From UBA1723 sp045642085 (GTDB lineage: Bacteria > Bacteroidota > Bacteroidia > Bacteroidales > Paludibacteraceae): a stretch of DNA of 42,885 bases. Where the stretch lies: contig JAZUIF010000094.1 of NCBI GenBank assembly GCA_045642085.1, positions 1-42,885 of the forward strand, read 5' to 3'. Positions 39,802 through 42,885 of the stretch are shown here, in pieces (the stretch's first letter is position 1; the number at the start of each line of letters is the position of its first letter). The notes beneath the pieces are model-generated. The model did no database searches, was not told the DNA's origin, and was given only the letters and a program-made list of their open reading frames with translations. The position numbers and the translations under genes were made by a program.

Positions 39802-40488
39802 TCACATCGGCACGTAGCTCACCACTACTCCACTGACGATTCCTATAATCGCTATCTCTGCAAGCAATAAAAAGCATAATGTGTGGATATGTGATAGACG
39901 GAATGGATCGTCACATGTGTATTGAGGGAATTTCTCTTTCAATAATCCCACGATTTTAAACGATACCCATCCGAGCAATAATCCGCATAGAGAGCCGACC
40001 ATAATGTCACCTGGGAAATGTACACCAAGATAAATTCGTGAATATGAACACAGTATTGCCCAGAAAAAAATGGTGGATGTAAGGAATTTATTACGGAACA
40101 ATAATGTCAGAAACGTCGCTATGGCAACGGAATTTCCCGCGTGCGACGACGGGAATCCATATCTACCTCCTGTGTAATTAAATGCATACGATAGATGCTC
40201 CATAATGTTTGGATCATGACTCGGACGCAGACGTGCAAAGAATGGTTTCATCAAACCAGATGTGATTCGGTCTGTCAATAGAAAGACAAGGATTATGCCA
40301 ATCAATATCAGCCATCCCTCTTTTTTCTTCGTGCGGAAAATCACGTAAAGCATATATAGCACCGGTGGAAACCAGATACCTATCTTCGAAATATTGAAGA
40401 AGAATGTGTCCCAGTTCAAATTATGATAAGCTGGGAAATTAAGTGTCTCCATCAGACTATAATCTGTCTGCAATAAAGATTCTAACAT
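39802..40488 (-). CDS. PAP2 superfamily membrane phosphatase
   Basis: A 228-residue integral membrane phosphatase with about six helices. All three catalytic motifs of the family are present: KPFFARLRP (81-89), PSSH (113-116, usual form PSGH) and SRIYLGVHFPGD (150-161), whose histidines act as nucleophile and acid. Likely substrates are undecaprenyl pyrophosphate or phospholipid phosphates. Third gene of a probable serB-truA-PAP2 operon; a hexamer array touches its start codon. Confidence 0.9.
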   Translation of the reverse strand: MLESLLQTDYSLMETLNFPAYHNLNWDTFFFNISKIGIWFPPVLYMLYVIFRTKKKEGWLILIGIILVFLLTDRITSGLMKPFFARLRPSHDPNIMEHLSYAFNYTGGRYGFPSSHAGNSVAIATFLTLLFRNKFLTSTIFFWAILCSYSRIYLGVHFPGDIMVGSLCGLLLGWVSFKIVGLLKEKFPQYTCDDPFRLSHIHTLCFLLLAEIAIIGIVSGVVVSYVPM

Positions 40489-40518
40489 AATAACGATGAC
40501 GTTGACGTTAACGATAAC
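40489..40518. repeat. Hexamer tandem array 3
   Basis: Five plus-strand hexamers: AATAAC, GATGAC, GTTGAC, GTTAAC, GATAAC. It begins at the base next to the PAP2 start codon (40486-40488) and is followed after 1 base by the palindrome at 40520. Relative to its genes it lies in the opposite orientation to the other arrays. Confidence 0.85.
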
Positions 40519-40519
40519 C

Positions 40520-40547
40520 GTAGAGACGCGAGACCTCGCGTCTCTAC
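40520..40547. repeat. Perfect AGAGACG-type palindrome between truA and the PAP2 gene
   Basis: GTAGAGACGCGAG / CTCGCGTCTCTAC, a perfect 13-bp inverted repeat around AC. It lies 5 bases after the truA stop. There is no T-run, so it may be a REP-like element, not a classic terminator. Confidence 0.85.
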
Positions 40548-40552
40548 ATTTA

Positions 40553-41281
40553 TTAATATTTAATGTCTTCCAAAAATAATCCGCATGCCGGAGCCGACGT
40601 GGATGCCTTACACCTGTCTTTACTCTCTATGATCTTTCTGAAATCAGCAATCGTGATTTTCTTTCTTCCCACGTCGATCAACGTGCCGACAATCGCACGC
40701 ACCATATTGCGAAGGAATCGATTTGCTGAAATTCTGAAGACGAGGATGTTTCCTTCCATATACCATTCTGCATGAGTGATCGTGCAGTTGTTGGTCTTGG
40801 TATCGGTGTTCACTTTGCTGAAACTTGTGAAATCCTCATATTCAAATAGTATCGACGCCGCTTTGTTCATCAACTCTATATCCAAATCGAAATTGATATA
40901 CGCCACGGTGTCGAGCGTAAACGGATCCTTATCTTTGGTGATGTAGTAGCGATAAGTACGTTCAGTTGCCGAAAATCTCGCTGAAAACTCGCTGTCGACC
41001 TCTTTGATTGCGGAGACGGCAATATCCTTAGGCAACAGTTTATTGATGCGGTAGACAAACTGTGCACCGTCGCCAATATGATTATTAGCATCGAAGTGCG
41101 CTGTCATCATACGGGCATGCACACCAGTGTCAGTTCGTCCGGCACCAGTAGTCAAGATCTCCTCACGACAAAGCGTGGAGATAGCTTTGTTGAGCTCCTC
41201 CTGCACAGTATTGCCATTAGGCTGAATCTGCCAACCATGATAGTTGGTGCCGAGATATGAGAATGTAATCAAATAACGCAT
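40553..41281 (-). CDS. truA: tRNA pseudouridine(38-40) synthase TruA
   Basis: A 242-residue TruA. The catalytic aspartate is Asp51 in GAGRTDTGVHA (46-56), preceded by YHGWQIQPNGNTVQEEL (14-30) and followed by SARFSATERTYRYYI and RFLRNMVRAIVGTL, all family hallmarks. It converts uridines 38-40 in the tRNA anticodon arm to pseudouridine. It starts 48 bases after serB, a gap almost filled by a hexamer array. Confidence 0.96.
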   Translation of the reverse strand: MRYLITFSYLGTNYHGWQIQPNGNTVQEELNKAISTLCREEILTTGAGRTDTGVHARMMTAHFDANNHIGDGAQFVYRINKLLPKDIAVSAIKEVDSEFSARFSATERTYRYYITKDKDPFTLDTVAYINFDLDIELMNKAASILFEYEDFTSFSKVNTDTKTNNCTITHAEWYMEGNILVFRISANRFLRNMVRAIVGTLIDVGRKKITIADFRKIIESKDRCKASTSAPACGLFLEDIKY

Positions 41282-41284
41282 TCA

Positions 41285-41332
41285 GTCTTCGTTTTCGTTT
41301 TCGTCAGCGTTAACGTTAACGTTAACGTCTTA
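41285..41332. repeat. Hexamer tandem array 4 (longest)
   Basis: Eight hexamers fill nearly the whole serB-truA gap; on the minus strand they read TAAGAC, GTTAAC x3, GCTGAC, GAAAAC x2, GAAGAC. The serB stop TAA (41330-41332) is the start of the first unit and the truA ATG follows 3 bases after the last. Confidence 0.9.
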
Positions 41333-42577
41333 CTCCATATATGAATCCTTGAAACCAAGAAGGTAAAGCAAACCGTCAAGGCCGAAATTCGACAACGACT
41401 GTTTGGCTGTCTCCTTAACTTTTGGTTTTGCGTGGAAAGCTACACCAAGTCCAGCCAACGAAATCATCGGAAGATCGTTAGCACCGTCGCCCACAGCGAT
41501 CACCTGCTGAAGATCCAATCCCTCAACCTGAGCGATCAAACGAAGCAAATCAGCCTTACGTTTTCCGTCGACAATATCTCCAAGATGACGACCAGTAAGC
41601 TTACCGTCGACAATTTCAAGCTCATTGGCATAGACATAATCCAAGTCGAACTTCTTCTTCAAATAGTTTCCGAAATAAGTGAAACCTCCGGAGAGAATGG
41701 CTATCTTGAATCCAAATTTTTTAAGCATTCGCAAAGCACGCTCTGCACCATCCATAATCGGAAGATTCTCTGCGATATCAATCATCACGCTCTCATCCAA
41801 ACCTTTCAATAGGCTCACACGACGTTTGAAACTCTCGCAGAAATCAATCTCACCACGCATAGCACTCTCTGTAATCGCCTTAACCTCGTCGCCCACACCT
41901 GCACGCATAGCAAGCTCATCAATCACCTCAGTCTTGATAAGAGTGGAATCCATATCAAAGCATACAAGGCGACGGTTGCGACGGAAGACATTATCCTCCT
42001 GGAAAGAGATATCATAACCCAAATCGCTCGACAGATGAAGAAAATGCGACTGAAGAGCAGCCTTATCTTTCGGAGTGCCACGCACAGACATCTCGACAGA
42101 TGCTTTGGCATTGGAATTCTCCTCATGCAAAGGAATACGTCCGGAAAGACGAGTGATGGAATCGATATTCAACCCCTGATCGCTCAACGCACCAGAGACG
42201 TTGGCTAACAAGTCAGCCGAGATATCACGACCAAGCATAGTGATGATATAACGGTTCTTACCCTGCATGCTCACCCAATCGGAATACTCCTTCTCGCTAA
42301 TAGTATCGAAGCGGACATTGATTCCCAAAGTCGACGCAGAGAAAAGCATCTCCTTCAAGATGAATCCAGACACCTGCTGGTCGCTTGAGAACAAGATGCC
42401 GAGCGACAAAGTGTTGTGGATATCAGCCTGACCGATATCAAGGATTGTTGCACCGTAATGAGCCAAGATGCTCGTCATCTTAGAAGTCAAGCCCGGACGA
42501 TCAGGACCGGAAATCGACACCAATATTATCTCTTTAGTTTCCAAAATATGCAGATTTAATAATTTGTTTTCTGCCAC
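41330..42577 (-). CDS. serB: Phosphoserine phosphatase with N-terminal ACT domains
   Basis: A 415-residue SerB. Two ACT-type regulatory domains (about 15-90 and 108-185) precede a HAD phosphatase domain with DMDSTLI at 208-214 (nucleophile Asp208), a cap with ELAMRAGVGDEV, SGGFTYF for motif II and GDGANDLPMISLAGLG for the last aspartates. It makes serine from phosphoserine. The frame opens with GTG at 42577, but a well-spaced promoter overlaps this codon, so a TTG at 42544 (giving METKEIILVSISG) may be the true start. Confidence 0.93.
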   Translation of the reverse strand: MAENKLLNLHILETKEIILVSISGPDRPGLTSKMTSILAHYGATILDIGQADIHNTLSLGILFSSDQQVSGFILKEMLFSASTLGINVRFDTISEKEYSDWVSMQGKNRYIITMLGRDISADLLANVSGALSDQGLNIDSITRLSGRIPLHEENSNAKASVEMSVRGTPKDKAALQSHFLHLSSDLGYDISFQEDNVFRRNRRLVCFDMDSTLIKTEVIDELAMRAGVGDEVKAITESAMRGEIDFCESFKRRVSLLKGLDESVMIDIAENLPIMDGAERALRMLKKFGFKIAILSGGFTYFGNYLKKKFDLDYVYANELEIVDGKLTGRHLGDIVDGKRKADLLRLIAQVEGLDLQQVIAVGDGANDLPMISLAGLGVAFHAKPKVKETAKQSLSNFGLDGLLYLLGFKDSYME

Positions 42578-42608
42578 AAAAATAATAAAAAAAGGGGAAT
42601 TACGAAAT
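42577..42608 (-). promoter_or_regulatory. Possible promoter of serB overlapping its predicted start
   Basis: Minus strand: TTTC at 42604-42607 approximately and TATTTTTG at 42577-42584, about 19 bases apart. If used, transcription would begin inside the first predicted codons of serB. Confidence 0.45.
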
Positions 42609-42650
42609 TATAAATAATCACACTCTCCGATTAGAACATTATGCACATCA

Positions 42651-42692
42651 GTCATCGTTATCGTCAACGTCAACGTTATCGTCAACGTATAT
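42651..42692. repeat. Hexamer tandem array 5
   Basis: Six clear hexamers plus a decayed one; on the minus strand GTTGAC, GATAAC, GTTGAC x2, GATAAC, GATGAC. The stop codon TGA (42682-42684) of the FISUMP-type gene is part of the first GTTGAC. Confidence 0.88.
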
Positions 42693-42885
42693 CAGAGACA
42701 GGACGGACCGTGCGCCCGAGGCTGCGTCTGCTGTAGTCCGTGAGCTTAATGCTAGAATCGAAGTAAAGTCCGTAAGCGTTGTAGCTATAGTCCTCGTCTA
42801 CAGGAGAACCCCAGTAGTAGCCGCTAGAACCCACATCGTAGCTCGAAAGACCATAGCGACGTCCAGCGGCAGGAAGGAAAATCCA
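42682..42885 (-). CDS. FISUMP/DUF1566-type protein, C-terminal end only
   Basis: An open frame enters from the right edge and ends at TGA 42682-42684, giving 67 residues: it starts WIFLPAAGRRYG, runs through GYYWGSPVDEDYSY, AYGLYFDSS, and ends GRTVRPVSDIR. The pattern FLPAAGxR, YWxS, LYFxS and RxxGxxVRPV is the C-terminus of Fibrobacter-succinogenes-major-paralogous (FISUMP) domains, found in secreted or lipoproteins of Bacteroidota and Fibrobacter. The N-terminus and any signal peptide are outside the window. The final residues Asp-Ile-Arg-stop run into the hexamer array. Confidence 0.8.
   Translation of the reverse strand, partial: WIFLPAAGRRYGLSSYDVGSSGYYWGSPVDEDYSYNAYGLYFDSSIKLTDYSRRSLGRTVRPVSDIR

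Noticed and set aside
1..42885. tRNA, rRNA, insertion sequences and prophage genes
   Set aside because: I found no cloverleaf with a CCA-proximal TTCGA arm, no transposase or integrase frame, and no rRNA-like segment.

Overview
The window looks like a chromosomal segment of an anaerobic, gut- or rumen-type Bacteroidales bacterium (phylum Bacteroidota). The evidence is: promoters of the TAnnTTTG (-7) type with a TTG-like -33 element about 19 bases upstream and no Shine-Dalgarno sequences; a beta-epsilon-first ATP synthase operon (atpD-atpC-membrane protein-atpB-E-F-H-A-G) with an 81-residue epsilon subunit; two secreted polysaccharide-degrading enzymes with C-terminal type IX secretion tails; a FISUMP-type protein end; and an oadGAB-type sodium-pump decarboxylase operon. 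No species is claimed.

Layout. 1-6.9 kb: a DUF6985-like gene cut by the left edge, a DUF389 membrane protein, rlmI with an M48 protease, a heptamer tandem array, an unidentified helical protein, a Fic protein, and a 50-residue Pmp3/YqaE membrane protein. 7-10.2 kb: a flavin reductase, then a probable operon of GNAT acetyltransferase, tandem universal stress protein, PolB-like 3'-5' exonuclease and YbaK deacylase. 10.4-16.3 kb: a secreted PL1 pectate lyase, a secreted GH43 arabinanase, and a small outer-membrane-type protein. 16.6-23.9 kb: the complete F1Fo ATP synthase operon. 24.2-30.3 kb: Dabb protein, DsbD-like protein and nitroreductase; then a small membrane protein and UDP-glucose dehydrogenase on the minus strand; then a Crp/Fnr regulator. 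30.4-35.9 kb: an accessory, defence-like island, all on the minus strand (MNT nucleotidyltransferase, HEPN protein, a strongly structured RNA-like segment, an MmeI-type restriction-modification enzyme, a five-copy 33-bp repeat and a DUF4143 ATPase). 36-39.5 kb: oadG-oadA-oadB. 39.8-42.9 kb: serB-truA-PAP2 phosphatase and the 3' end of a FISUMP-type gene.

How the parts fit. The pectate lyase and arabinanase would break pectin and its arabinan side chains outside the cell. The sodium-pumping decarboxylase and the ATP synthase serve membrane energetics; the c subunit lacks the usual sodium-binding residues, so the two machines probably use different ions. DsbD, flavin reductase and nitroreductase are redox housekeeping.

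Most unusual content. (1) Five intergenic arrays of a degenerate hexamer (GTTAAC/GTTGAC/GATAAC type) plus one heptamer array; most run straight through the stop codon of the preceding gene. (2) Interspersed palindromes with AGAGACG...CGTCTCT arms, some serving as terminators. (3) A roughly 250-nt segment between the HEPN/MNT pair and the MmeI-like gene with long nested complementary helices; the wobble pairs indicate a minus-strand RNA. I do not recognise this RNA, and it is the best candidate for something undescribed.
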